The translations under genes were made by a program, and so were the position numbers. Source: Chitinophagaceae bacterium UBA1931 (GTDB taxonomy: Bacteria; Bacteroidota; Bacteroidia; Chitinophagales; Chitinophagaceae). From it: DNA of 64,000 nt. Every line of letters begins with the position of its first letter. Position 1 is the first letter of the stretch. The DNA lies in the NCBI GenBank assembly GCA_002337125.1, contig DDFJ01000004.1:186001-250000 (forward strand), in the 5' to 3' direction. The notes below the pieces were generated by a model. That model was not told the origin of the DNA, did not search any database, and was given only the letters and a program-made list of their open reading frames with translations. Below are positions 44,109-51,878 of this stretch, piece after piece.

Positions 44109-44939
44109 TTATAATATGTACTTCTGCATTTCAAACTGGTATTCTTTTGCAATGGCCTGTGCTTCTTCTGCAAAATTTTCTTTTTCACTTGCATAGATAA
44201 CAGCACGGCTTGCATTAACCAGTAAACCGCAATCTTTATTGGCTGCTTTCTCAGAAATATCTTTCAAGCTTCCACCCTGCGCACCTACACCTGGAACAAG
44301 CAGAAAATGATCGGGTATAATTGAACGGATGTTTATAAACTCTTCTGGTTGTGTTGCACCAACAACAAACATCAGATTATCGGTTGATCCCCATTTTGAA
44401 ACTGTGTTCAGCACTTTTTCATACAAATACTGTGGGCGCAAATGTGTTTCACCATTATCACTCACCAATTGCTTCAATTCAAAATCGTTTGCTCCTTTGT
44501 TGGAAGTTAAGCCAAGAACAATTGCCCATTTACCTTCGTATTCAAGAAAAGGACGCACACTGTCTTCGCCCATATACGGCGCAACAGTAACTGCATCAAA
44601 ATTCATTGCTTCAAAAAAAGCTTTGGCGTATTGTGATGAAGTATTTCCAATATCGCCACGTTTTGCATCAGCAATTTTAAAATGCGTGGAAGGAATATAT
44701 TCAGCTGTACGTTGCATCGCATCCCAACCTTTCAAACCCATTGCTTCATAAAACGCCGTATTGATTTTATAACTCACACAATAATCCTTTGTTGTATCAA
44801 TGATGGCTTTATTGAATTCAAAGATGGCATCGGGATGATTTTTCAAATGCGCCGGAATCTTGGTAATATCCGTATCAAGTCCAACACACAAATACGTTTT
44901 TTTCTGAAAGATTTGTTCGATGAGCTGATTTCTTGTCAT
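44109..44939 (-). CDS. pyrF: Orotidine 5'-phosphate decarboxylase (subfamily 2)
   Basis: 276 residues from the ATG at 44939. The extra N-terminal frame up to 45017 is encoded by periodic repeat DNA and is not part of the enzyme. The catalytic segment FKIADAKRGDIGNTS (Lys/Asp-x-Lys-Arg-x-Asp), the start LCVGLDTDITKIP and the phosphate site VPGVGAQGGSL are intact. It performs the last step of UMP synthesis. The gene is alone, 92 bases after the binding-protein gene on the same strand. Confidence 0.95.
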   Translation of the reverse strand: MTRNQLIEQIFQKKTYLCVGLDTDITKIPAHLKNHPDAIFEFNKAIIDTTKDYCVSYKINTAFYEAMGLKGWDAMQRTAEYIPSTHFKIADAKRGDIGNTSSQYAKAFFEAMNFDAVTVAPYMGEDSVRPFLEYEGKWAIVLGLTSNKGANDFELKQLVSDNGETHLRPQYLYEKVLNTVSKWGSTDNLMFVVGATQPEEFINIRSIIPDHFLLVPGVGAQGGSLKDISEKAANKDCGLLVNASRAVIYASEKENFAEEAQAIAKEYQFEMQKYIL

Positions 44940-44955
44940 GCGGCGAAGGTAAAGA

Positions 44956-45035
44956 AAGAGATAAAGAGATAACACGAATTTTCTCGAATTACACGAATTA
45001 AAGACCACATTCATCACTCATCATTCATCGCTCAT
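44956..45035 (-). repeat. Periodic spacer: octamer, 9-10-mer and heptamer repeats
   Basis: Three blocks follow each other. First is AAGAGATA twice at an 8-base period (44956-44971). Next, CGAATT occurs three times at spacings of 10 and 9 bases (44975-44999). Last are four heptamers of form CRYTCAT such as CATTCAT and CACTCAT (45008-45035). It fills the gap between the binding-protein gene and pyrF. Confidence 0.72.
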
Positions 45036-46699
45036 TTCCTTGTTCTTCTCAGCTCCAGCCAGTTCAGTGCATTGGGTTTGAAGTTTTTTACATCGGGCTG
45101 CACAAGATGAATCACCATATCGTACCAAAGCGGAACAACGGGTGCATCATTCATCAGCAGCTGATCCATTTGCCGGTAAAGCTGGTAACGGATAGAATCG
45201 TTTGGTTCCCTGTTGGCCTGCTCATATAACAAATCAAAAGCAGGATTATTGTAGCGTGTATAATTCGGTGGTGCAGGATTCTTTCCATAAAATACACTCA
45301 GGTAGTTTTCTGCATCAGGATAATCGGCAATCCAGCTTCCACGAAAAAACAATGCTTCGCTTTTTGCTGTTTGTGTAAGCAATAAACTTTTCTGCATGGC
45401 TTCCACTTTTACGTTCAGACCAATATCCTGCAACTGCCTTGCGATATAACTTCCGAGATCTGCATAAATTGGAATGGTAAGCAATGTTATTTGCGGAAGA
45501 TCGGATGCATTTTTAAAACCTGCCTGTTTAATCAATGCTTCGGCTTTTGCAGGATTGTAAGCATATCCCTTCACTATCGACGAATCAAAACTCGGCAGCC
45601 CCATTGGAATAAAACCACTTTCAGCAGCTGTGCCAATGGAGTTACGCAGGTACAGCATCATCTTTCTTCTGTCGAAACCATAATTGATTGCCTGCCTGAT
45701 TGCCTTTAACCGCAACGGTGATTGCTTCACAATATCTTTCGACGAATCAACAAGAATACCTATGTATTCAATGTTGAGATAAGGATGTTTGTTCAGCACA
45801 ATTTTATTTTTCCATGCATCACGCAGTTCACCTTTTTTATTCAGCACTTCATCTTTAAACGAAGGATCAATATCATTAATAAAATCAAGCCTCTTTTGAC
45901 GGAACTCCAAAAACTCTGTGGCCTTGTTATCGAGGAAACTCACTTTAATTCCATCAAGATAAGGCAGCCTGTTGCCTGCACTGTCTGTTTCAAAGTAGCG
46001 GGGATTTTTCACCAGTATCAATGCCTGTCCTTCTTCCCATGCTTTGAATTGAAACGGACCACTGCCGCAGGGGTTACGCCTGAAATCAGTTCCATATTTC
46101 TCCACCACTTCTTTTGGAACAACCGAGCAATACACGTTACTGAGTACGCCCAATATCTGCACAAAAGGTTTCAGCAACTGAATTTTAAATGTGCTGTCAT
46201 TAATAGCAATAAATCCTTTCTGTGCATCAACACGGTTATTAAAAATCCATGCACCGGGGCTGGCTGTATTTTTATCCATCAGCCGTTGAAAACTATACAC
46301 TACATCTGCAGCAACAAGTTTTCTTCCTTTTCCATCTTTAAATGCTTCATTATCCTGGAAAAAAACATCATTGCGTAAATGAAAAACAATGCTCAGCCTG
46401 TCGTCGCTTACTTCCCAGCTTTTTGCAAGCGAGGGAACAATGTGTAACTGCTCATCTGTTTCAACAAGAGTGCTGTAGAGTTGGTGCACCATCCATATCA
46501 CCGACTGGCTTTTTGCAAATGCCGGATCAAGTGAACTGATACCACTTACTTCATTATACCGGAAAAAATTCTGTTCGTTCTTATTCTTAGTACCACAGGA
46601 AGACAAGAGCAGAAATAAAAAACAGGAAATGAAAAATGAAAAATAAGAAAGGCAAATCCGGTCAGCTATCAGCTGCCATCGGCCAACGCTTTTTTCCAT
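45032..46699 (-). CDS. ABC-type peptide/nickel-like solute-binding lipoprotein (SBP_bac_5 family)
   Basis: 555 residues from the ATG at 46699; another in-frame ATG lies at 46723. A lipoprotein signal ends in LLLSSC. The body follows the family-5 binding-protein pattern (SSLDPAFAKSQSVIWMVHQLYSTLVETD near the start, given here in part, then VVYSFQRLMD, NPCGSGPFQFKAW, GFDRRKMMLYL). Such proteins capture oligopeptides or similar ligands for an ABC importer, but no permease or ATPase gene is adjacent. Much of the signal peptide is encoded by heptamer-repeat DNA. Confidence 0.85.
   Translation of the reverse strand: MEKSVGRWQLIADRICLSYFSFFISCFLFLLLSSCGTKNKNEQNFFRYNEVSGISSLDPAFAKSQSVIWMVHQLYSTLVETDEQLHIVPSLAKSWEVSDDRLSIVFHLRNDVFFQDNEAFKDGKGRKLVAADVVYSFQRLMDKNTASPGAWIFNNRVDAQKGFIAINDSTFKIQLLKPFVQILGVLSNVYCSVVPKEVVEKYGTDFRRNPCGSGPFQFKAWEEGQALILVKNPRYFETDSAGNRLPYLDGIKVSFLDNKATEFLEFRQKRLDFINDIDPSFKDEVLNKKGELRDAWKNKIVLNKHPYLNIEYIGILVDSSKDIVKQSPLRLKAIRQAINYGFDRRKMMLYLRNSIGTAAESGFIPMGLPSFDSSIVKGYAYNPAKAEALIKQAGFKNASDLPQITLLTIPIYADLGSYIARQLQDIGLNVKVEAMQKSLLLTQTAKSEALFFRGSWIADYPDAENYLSVFYGKNPAPPNYTRYNNPAFDLLYEQANREPNDSIRYQLYRQMDQLLMNDAPVVPLWYDMVIHLVQPDVKNFKPNALNWLELRRTRK
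46625..46688 (+). repeat. Heptamer arrays in the signal-peptide codons of the binding protein
   Basis: Two short arrays. One consists of A-rich heptamers, RRAAATR-like, at 46625-46652 (GGAAATG, AAAAATG). The other consists of GTCAGCT and ATCAGCT followed by GCCATCG and GCCAACG at 46661-46688. Both keep an exact 7-base period and are translated as part of the signal region. Confidence 0.6.
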
Positions 46700-46736
46700 T
46701 ACTGTATTTTTAATTATCCGCATAAAGAATTACTGC

Positions 46737-46744
46737 TAAATTTA
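46737..46744. promoter_or_regulatory. Possible palindromic divergent -7 box
   Basis: TAAATTTA reads the same on both strands and differs from TANNTTTG only at the last base. It lies 29 bases before the M1 peptidase start and 37 before the binding-protein start. Confidence 0.3.
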
Positions 46745-46773
46745 GGCTCAAATATCAACCCGGTGAAATAAGT

Positions 46774-48480
46774 ATGAAAAAAACTACATCACGACTCAAA
46801 AGCATTCTGGTTATTTTTTCCTGCCTCACTGTTTTTTCTGCATCTGCGCAGGTACCAAAGCCAAAAGTATTCACACACCAGGATACATTGCGTGGCACCA
46901 TTACGCCTGAACGTGCATGGTGGGATGTGGTGATGTATGATCTCCATGTAACCCCCAACTTTCAAAACTTCACCATCAGCGGAAGTAATATCATTTCTTT
47001 CCGTTTGGTAAAGAAAGCCGGTAAACGCATGCAGATTGACTTGCAGGAACCGTTAACCATCGACAGTGCTTTCCTCAACAATGTGCCTGTAAAATATGAA
47101 CGTGACGGCAATGCATGGTTTATCCAGATGCCCGGAAAGAAATTACCGAAATCAATCAGCGGCAATGAAGCAATTCATCAGCTCAAACTTTATTATCATG
47201 GTGTTCCCAAGCCTGCCTTAAATGCACCATGGGATGGTGGCGTTGTATGGAAAAAAGATAAGAACGGCAATCCATGGATTGGCACTGCCTGCCAGAATCT
47301 CGGAGCAAGCGTTTGGTGGCCTTGTAAAGATCATCAGAGTGAAGAATCTGACAGTACACTTATCAGCATTACAGTGCCCGACACATTAATGAATATTTCA
47401 AACGGACGATTAAGAAATGTTTCAGCATCAGTAAATGGAATGAAAACATGGACATGGTTTGTTAGCCGCCCCATCAACAATTATGATATAACGATGAATG
47501 TTGGCAAGTATGCGCATTTCAGCGATACATTAATGGGTGAAAACGGAAAACTTGATCTTGATTTTTATGTACTTGAATACAATCTTGATAAAGCAAAAAA
47601 ACAATTTGAACAGGCAAAGCCAATGATTCATGCGTTTGAATATTGGTTTGGCCCCTATCCTTTTTATGAAGATGGATATAAACTTGTTGAAAGCCATTAC
47701 CTCGGCATGGAACACCAGAGTGCTGTTGCGTATGGAAATGGATATCAAAATGGTTACCGTGGCCGGGACATGAGTGGTACAGGTTGGGGATTGAAATGGG
47801 ATTTCATTATTATTCATGAAAGTGGTCACGAATGGTTTGGCAACGGCATCACTTCAAAAGATATTGCTGATATGTGGGTGCATGAAGGATTCACGAACTA
47901 CAGCGAAACATTGTTTACAGATTATTATTACGGCACTGATGCCGGCAATGCTTACTTGCAGGGCATACGCCGTGGCATCAGGAACGATATACCTATCATT
48001 GGTAAATACAATGTAAACGATGAAGGCAGTGGCGATATGTATCCCAAAGCCGCCAACATGCTGCACATGATCAGGCAGATTATTGGAGATAAAAGCACCT
48101 TCCGTATGTTGCTGCGTGATATGAATGATAAGTACAGGTACAAAACAGTTACATCGGCTGAGATAGAAGATTTTATTTCAAAAAGAACCGGCTATAACTT
48201 ATCAAAAGTATTTGACCAATACCTGCGCACCACACAAATACCAACGCTGGAATATTACCTGTCTGAAGAAAATGGATCGCAGGTTTTGTATTACCGCTGG
48301 TCGGGTTGTATCAAAGGATTTAACATGCCTATTCTTTTGCCGGGTAACAGCAATGCAAAATATGGTTTGATGCTGGCTACAGAGAACTGGCAGAGAATGC
48401 GCACCAATTTCAGGCAGGGTGAAGACATTGGCTTGCTGATGGACAAAAACTTTTATGTCAATTATAAAAAGGTAAAATAA
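46774..48480 (+). CDS. M1-family metallopeptidase (aminopeptidase-like)
   Basis: 568 residues with a signal peptide ending SASAQ. The zinc site HESGHEWFGN is followed by the third ligand Glu exactly 18 residues after the second His (HEGFTNYSE), the HExxH-x18-E rule of M1 peptidases. The exopeptidase loop, usually GAMEN, reads LGMEHQSAVAYG. An N-terminal beta domain precedes the catalytic part. It probably trims N-terminal residues from peptides in the periplasm. The flippase gene follows after 15 bases. Confidence 0.92.
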   Translation: MKKTTSRLKSILVIFSCLTVFSASAQVPKPKVFTHQDTLRGTITPERAWWDVVMYDLHVTPNFQNFTISGSNIISFRLVKKAGKRMQIDLQEPLTIDSAFLNNVPVKYERDGNAWFIQMPGKKLPKSISGNEAIHQLKLYYHGVPKPALNAPWDGGVVWKKDKNGNPWIGTACQNLGASVWWPCKDHQSEESDSTLISITVPDTLMNISNGRLRNVSASVNGMKTWTWFVSRPINNYDITMNVGKYAHFSDTLMGENGKLDLDFYVLEYNLDKAKKQFEQAKPMIHAFEYWFGPYPFYEDGYKLVESHYLGMEHQSAVAYGNGYQNGYRGRDMSGTGWGLKWDFIIIHESGHEWFGNGITSKDIADMWVHEGFTNYSETLFTDYYYGTDAGNAYLQGIRRGIRNDIPIIGKYNVNDEGSGDMYPKAANMLHMIRQIIGDKSTFRMLLRDMNDKYRYKTVTSAEIEDFISKRTGYNLSKVFDQYLRTTQIPTLEYYLSEENGSQVLYYRWSGCIKGFNMPILLPGNSNAKYGLMLATENWQRMRTNFRQGEDIGLLMDKNFYVNYKKVK

Positions 48481-48495
48481 TATCTTCGGCCAGTT

Positions 48496-50001
48496 ATGGG
48501 ACAAATCAGGAAACAAGCCATCATATCCAGCATTGTTATTTACATAGGTTTTCTTATTGGCTTTGTCAATACCTGGTTTTTTATCCGTAGCGGCAATCAT
48601 GCATTTACTCCCGATCAATATGGTTTAACAAGATTGTTTTTTGATGTTGGTCAGCTCATGTATGGTTTGGCTGCATTAGGTGCAATTCCGGTTGTTTATA
48701 AATTCTTTCCTTATTACCGTTCGCATCTCGATAAAAAACAAAACGATCTGTATGCATTAACATTAGTGGTTGTGGTAATTGGTTTTTTACTGGTACTTGC
48801 AGGTGGAATTATTTTTGAGCCGTTGATCGTCAGAAAATATTCCGGTCGTTCAGCACTTTTTGTTGATTATTATCACTGGAATTTTTTGTTTGGTTTTGGC
48901 ATTCTCCTGTTTTCATTGTTTGAAGCTTATTCGTGGACATACCAGAAAACCATCACCACAAATTTTCTGCGTGAAACCGGTTTACGTTTTCTCACACTTG
49001 TACTGATACTGCTGTTCATTTCAAAACTCATCAGTTTTGATTCGTTTATCAAACTGTTTTCATTCCAGTTTTTTTTACTTGCAGCAGCATTATTTATTTA
49101 CCTGAAACTAAACACCGATTTACACTTTACTTTCAAGCCAAGCATTGTAACACATAAGTTCAAGAAAAAAATAATTGCTCTGGCCGGTTATGTGTTTGGA
49201 GGTTCGCTTATCATCATTCTTTCGCAGGTGTCTGATACCATCATTATTTCAAGCGTAAGCGAAAAAGGTTTGCATGATGCAGGTGTATACAACCTCTCAA
49301 CTTATATTGCGAATCTTATACAGGTGCCGCAACGAAGCATTGTGGCCATAACTATTCCTGTATTATCGCAGGCATGGAAAAATAAAAACATGAATGAGAT
49401 CAGCAGGATTTATTCCCGTACATCCATCAACTTATTACTGGCAGGCTTGTTTATTTTTATTGGTGTGTGGCTGAATATTACTGATGCATTTAAGGTACTG
49501 AACATCCAGGGAGATTATCAAACAGGTATTAATGTCATTTTCATATTAGGCATAACAAAAATTATTGATGCAGGCACAGGTGTAAACGGACAGGTAATTG
49601 CCACTTCGACACAATGGCGTTTTGATTTTATCACGGGAGTTTTGCTGATTCTGCTGATCCTTCCGTTAAACTATTTACTTGTTGTACATTATGGCATTAT
49701 TGGCAGTGCTTATGCCAACTTAATTTCGTTTTCCATTTACAATTTTATCCGCTGGGTATTTTTGTGGAAACGATACAACCTGCAACCTTTCAACAGCAAA
49801 ACATTATTGAGCCTTTTACTGGCTGCTGCTTCTTATTTCATCAGCTACTATTTATTTAAAAGCATGAGTGGATGGACTGGAATTATTTTACGCAGCACTG
49901 TGTTTACTGTATTGTTTGTTACCGGAGTTTTTGCAATGAAGCTTACTCCCGATGCAATGCAACTGGTTCATGTGATGAAAAACAAGTTTAAGAAATCCTA
50001 A
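48496..50001 (+). CDS. Polysaccharide flippase-like membrane protein (Wzx/MOP superfamily)
   Basis: 501 residues with about 12-14 predicted membrane segments spread evenly. The start IRKQAIISSIVIYIGFLIGFVNTW and the mid-protein block GLHDAGVYNLSTYIANLIQVPQRS are typical of Wzx-like lipid-linked oligosaccharide translocases. There are no glycosyltransferases next to it, so the cargo is unknown. Its stop codon overlaps the stop of the convergent hisA fusion in the four bases CTAA. Confidence 0.87.
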   Translation: MGQIRKQAIISSIVIYIGFLIGFVNTWFFIRSGNHAFTPDQYGLTRLFFDVGQLMYGLAALGAIPVVYKFFPYYRSHLDKKQNDLYALTLVVVVIGFLLVLAGGIIFEPLIVRKYSGRSALFVDYYHWNFLFGFGILLFSLFEAYSWTYQKTITTNFLRETGLRFLTLVLILLFISKLISFDSFIKLFSFQFFLLAAALFIYLKLNTDLHFTFKPSIVTHKFKKKIIALAGYVFGGSLIIILSQVSDTIIISSVSEKGLHDAGVYNLSTYIANLIQVPQRSIVAITIPVLSQAWKNKNMNEISRIYSRTSINLLLAGLFIFIGVWLNITDAFKVLNIQGDYQTGINVIFILGITKIIDAGTGVNGQVIATSTQWRFDFITGVLLILLILPLNYLLVVHYGIIGSAYANLISFSIYNFIRWVFLWKRYNLQPFNSKTLLSLLLAAASYFISYYLFKSMSGWTGIILRSTVFTVLFVTGVFAMKLTPDAMQLVHVMKNKFKKS

Positions 50002-51128
50002 TTGAATTGTTTTAATTCACTTAATGTAATTCTTCCTTCGTAAATAGCTTTACCAACAATTGCTCCTGTGCAGCCAATGTTCTGCAAAGCAATAAGATCA
50101 TCCATTGAACTCACACCACCGCTTGCGATAAAATGAAGCTGGGGAAATTTTGCCAGGATATTTTTATATAATTCTGTTGACGGGCCTTCAAGACGACCAT
50201 CCTTGCTTACATCGGTACAAAATATTTGCTGAACGCCGTGGTTAATGTATTTCTCTATGAAATCATAAATCCAGATATCAGTCGTTTCAAGCCAGCCGGC
50301 AACTGCAATTTTTTCATCCTTTACATCTGCTCCCAGTAAAAACTTTTCTGCACCATATTGCGTTAACCAGCTTACAAATTTTTCTTCTTCCTTCACTGCA
50401 ATACTTCCCACCGTTGCAAGCGCTGCACCTGAATTAAACACAATGTTTACGTCTTCTTCCTTTTTAATTCCACCACCAAAATCAATCACCAGCGATGTTT
50501 TACCTGCAATGCTTTCCAGCACTTTCCAGTTTTTTACTGCGCCGGCTTTTGCACCATCAAGATCTACCAGGTGAAGCCGCATTAATCCTGCATCTTCAAA
50601 CTCCTTTGCAACTTCTAGCGGATTTTCGTTATAAATTTTCTTTTGTGAATAATCCCCTTCGGTTAAACGTACGCACTTGCCGTCAATAATGTCAATAGCT
50701 GGTATAATCTGAAGCCCCCCCGCCCCTGAAGGGGTGCTTTTAGCATTACTATTATTGTTCAACATATCTGACACTTTATTCTTTATTGTGTTTATAACAA
50801 CATCTAAATTTTCTTTAACCAATCTGTTTGAAAATCGTAGAAAAGAAATGCCCACCGATTCTAAATGTCTCTGGCGTATTTCATCATTACGTTTCACTTC
50901 TTCCATCTCATGAATACTTCCGTCAATCTCAATTGCTAATCTTATTTTGTGTGCATAAAAATCCAGCACATAGTTTGAAGCCGGATGCTGCATTCTGAAT
51001 TTCACACCAAGTTGATTCTGCCGTAAATAATTCCAAAGTAATTCTTCTGTATCTGTACACTTGTTTCTTAATTCTTCTGCTTTTCGAAAAATTAACGGCC
51101 CTGCTTTGTAAAACATGTCGTCTTTCAT
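49998..51128 (-). CDS. hisA: DUF559 (Vsr-like nuclease) domain fused to HisA isomerase
   Basis: 376 residues. Residues 1-118 are a DUF559 domain (FRMQHPASNYVLDFYAHKI, then LAIEIDGSIH), a PD-(D/E)XK relative of Vsr. Residues about 120-136 are a low-complexity linker (NNNSNAKSTPSGAGG). Residues 137-376 are a complete HisA: LQIIPAIDIIDGKCVRL with the catalytic Asp, VIDFGGGIKKEEDV, and TDVSKDGRLEGPS with the second Asp. HisA isomerises ProFAR to PRFAR in histidine synthesis. Its usual start Met is replaced by Leu (CTT), so the isomerase has no start codon of its own. It follows hisH by 17 bases. Confidence 0.9.
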   Translation of the reverse strand: MKDDMFYKAGPLIFRKAEELRNKCTDTEELLWNYLRQNQLGVKFRMQHPASNYVLDFYAHKIRLAIEIDGSIHEMEEVKRNDEIRQRHLESVGISFLRFSNRLVKENLDVVINTIKNKVSDMLNNNSNAKSTPSGAGGLQIIPAIDIIDGKCVRLTEGDYSQKKIYNENPLEVAKEFEDAGLMRLHLVDLDGAKAGAVKNWKVLESIAGKTSLVIDFGGGIKKEEDVNIVFNSGAALATVGSIAVKEEEKFVSWLTQYGAEKFLLGADVKDEKIAVAGWLETTDIWIYDFIEKYINHGVQQIFCTDVSKDGRLEGPSTELYKNILAKFPQLHFIASGGVSSMDDLIALQNIGCTGAIVGKAIYEGRITLSELKQFN

Positions 51129-51159
51129 ACTGTTAATTACTCCCTTTAGGGCTGGGGCA
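50714..51159 (-). mobile_element. Putative miniature element: DUF559 ORF between GC-rich inverted repeats
   Basis: Both ends carry a GC-rich block in inverted orientation: GCCCC, a short gap, then the hairpin core CCCYTRAAGGGRGT and an AT-rich tail ending TTA. One copy is at 50714-50748 and the other at 51134-51159. Both stand out sharply from the AT-rich surroundings. The block reaches from the last codons of hisH to the position of the hisA start codon and contains the whole DUF559 ORF. No transposase is present, so mobility, if any, would depend on the nuclease domain or be supplied in trans. Confidence 0.6.
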
Positions 51160-51751
51160 ACGTTAAAAAATTAGCAAGTATTTTTTCACCCACCTTTGCA
51201 CTTTTCTCAGCATGAAACTGCACACCATAAAAATTATCTTTCTGTACAGCACCACAATATTCAACTGTATAATCCGATGTGGCAATGCAATAGGGATTCA
51301 TTTCTGCATAATAGCTGTGAACATAATACACATAACTACGCTCCGCCACATCGCTAAACAAAGGTGATTTTAAATTATAAATTTCATTCCAGCCAATCTG
51401 GGGAACTTTAAAATTTCCTTCTGCTGATTGAGGTTTAAACAATTTTACTTTCGCAGGTATAATTCCCAGGCATGTTGTGTCGCTCTCTTCTGAATAATCA
51501 AAAAGCAACTGCATTCCCACACAAATACCCAGCACCGGTTGCTTAAGGTTTTTAATCACAGCATCCAGTCCTTTTTCCTGCAAACTGTTCATGGCACTGC
51601 GTGCTTCACCCACACCGGGAAAAATCACTTTATCGGCCTGCTGCAGTTCAGTAAAATCATCCGTTACTTTTGCCTGCACACCCAAACGCTCAAGCGCAAA
51701 CAAAACCGACTGGATGTTTCCTGCATTATATTTTACGATGGCTAAATTCAT
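51146..51751 (-). CDS. hisH: Imidazole glycerol phosphate synthase, glutaminase subunit
   Basis: 201 residues. The class I amidotransferase triad is present: Cys in LGICVGMQLLFD, and His and Glu in YGVQFHAEKS. The last residues (LPQP) are encoded by the end of the GC-rich repeat that begins the DUF559 insertion, so the C-terminus has been altered slightly. HisH feeds ammonia to HisF, which is not in the window; only hisH and hisA are found together here. Confidence 0.95.
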   Translation of the reverse strand: MNLAIVKYNAGNIQSVLFALERLGVQAKVTDDFTELQQADKVIFPGVGEARSAMNSLQEKGLDAVIKNLKQPVLGICVGMQLLFDYSEESDTTCLGIIPAKVKLFKPQSAEGNFKVPQIGWNEIYNLKSPLFSDVAERSYVYYVHSYYAEMNPYCIATSDYTVEYCGAVQKDNFYGVQFHAEKSAKVGEKILANFLTLPQP

Positions 51752-51804
51752 TGAACAATATTTTTCTCTTATAATTTTTTCATCTTAACTTTCATATGCA
51801 TTAA

Positions 51805-51877
51805 GCGGAAATAGCTCATCTGGTAGAGCGACAGCTTCCCAAGCTGTAGGTGGCGGGTTCGAGTCCCGTTTTCCGCT
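51805..51877 (+). tRNA. tRNA-Gly (anticodon CCC)
   Basis: A 73-base cloverleaf: acceptor GCGGAAA/TTTCCGC, D stem GCTC/GAGC, anticodon stem ACAGC/GCTGT with loop TTCCCAA, T stem GCGGG/CCCGT. The discriminator is T, as in many bacterial tRNA-Gly genes, and CCA is not encoded. It lies antisense to the trp-his transcripts, one base from the trpA stop. A box TAACTTTC at 51786-51793 is a near match to TANNTTTG at the usual distance. Confidence 0.96.
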
Positions 51878-51878
51878 C

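Noticed and set aside
45722..46378. 218-codon open frame on the plus strand
   Set aside because: It lies wholly antisense to the binding-lipoprotein gene, has no family features and low-complexity composition.
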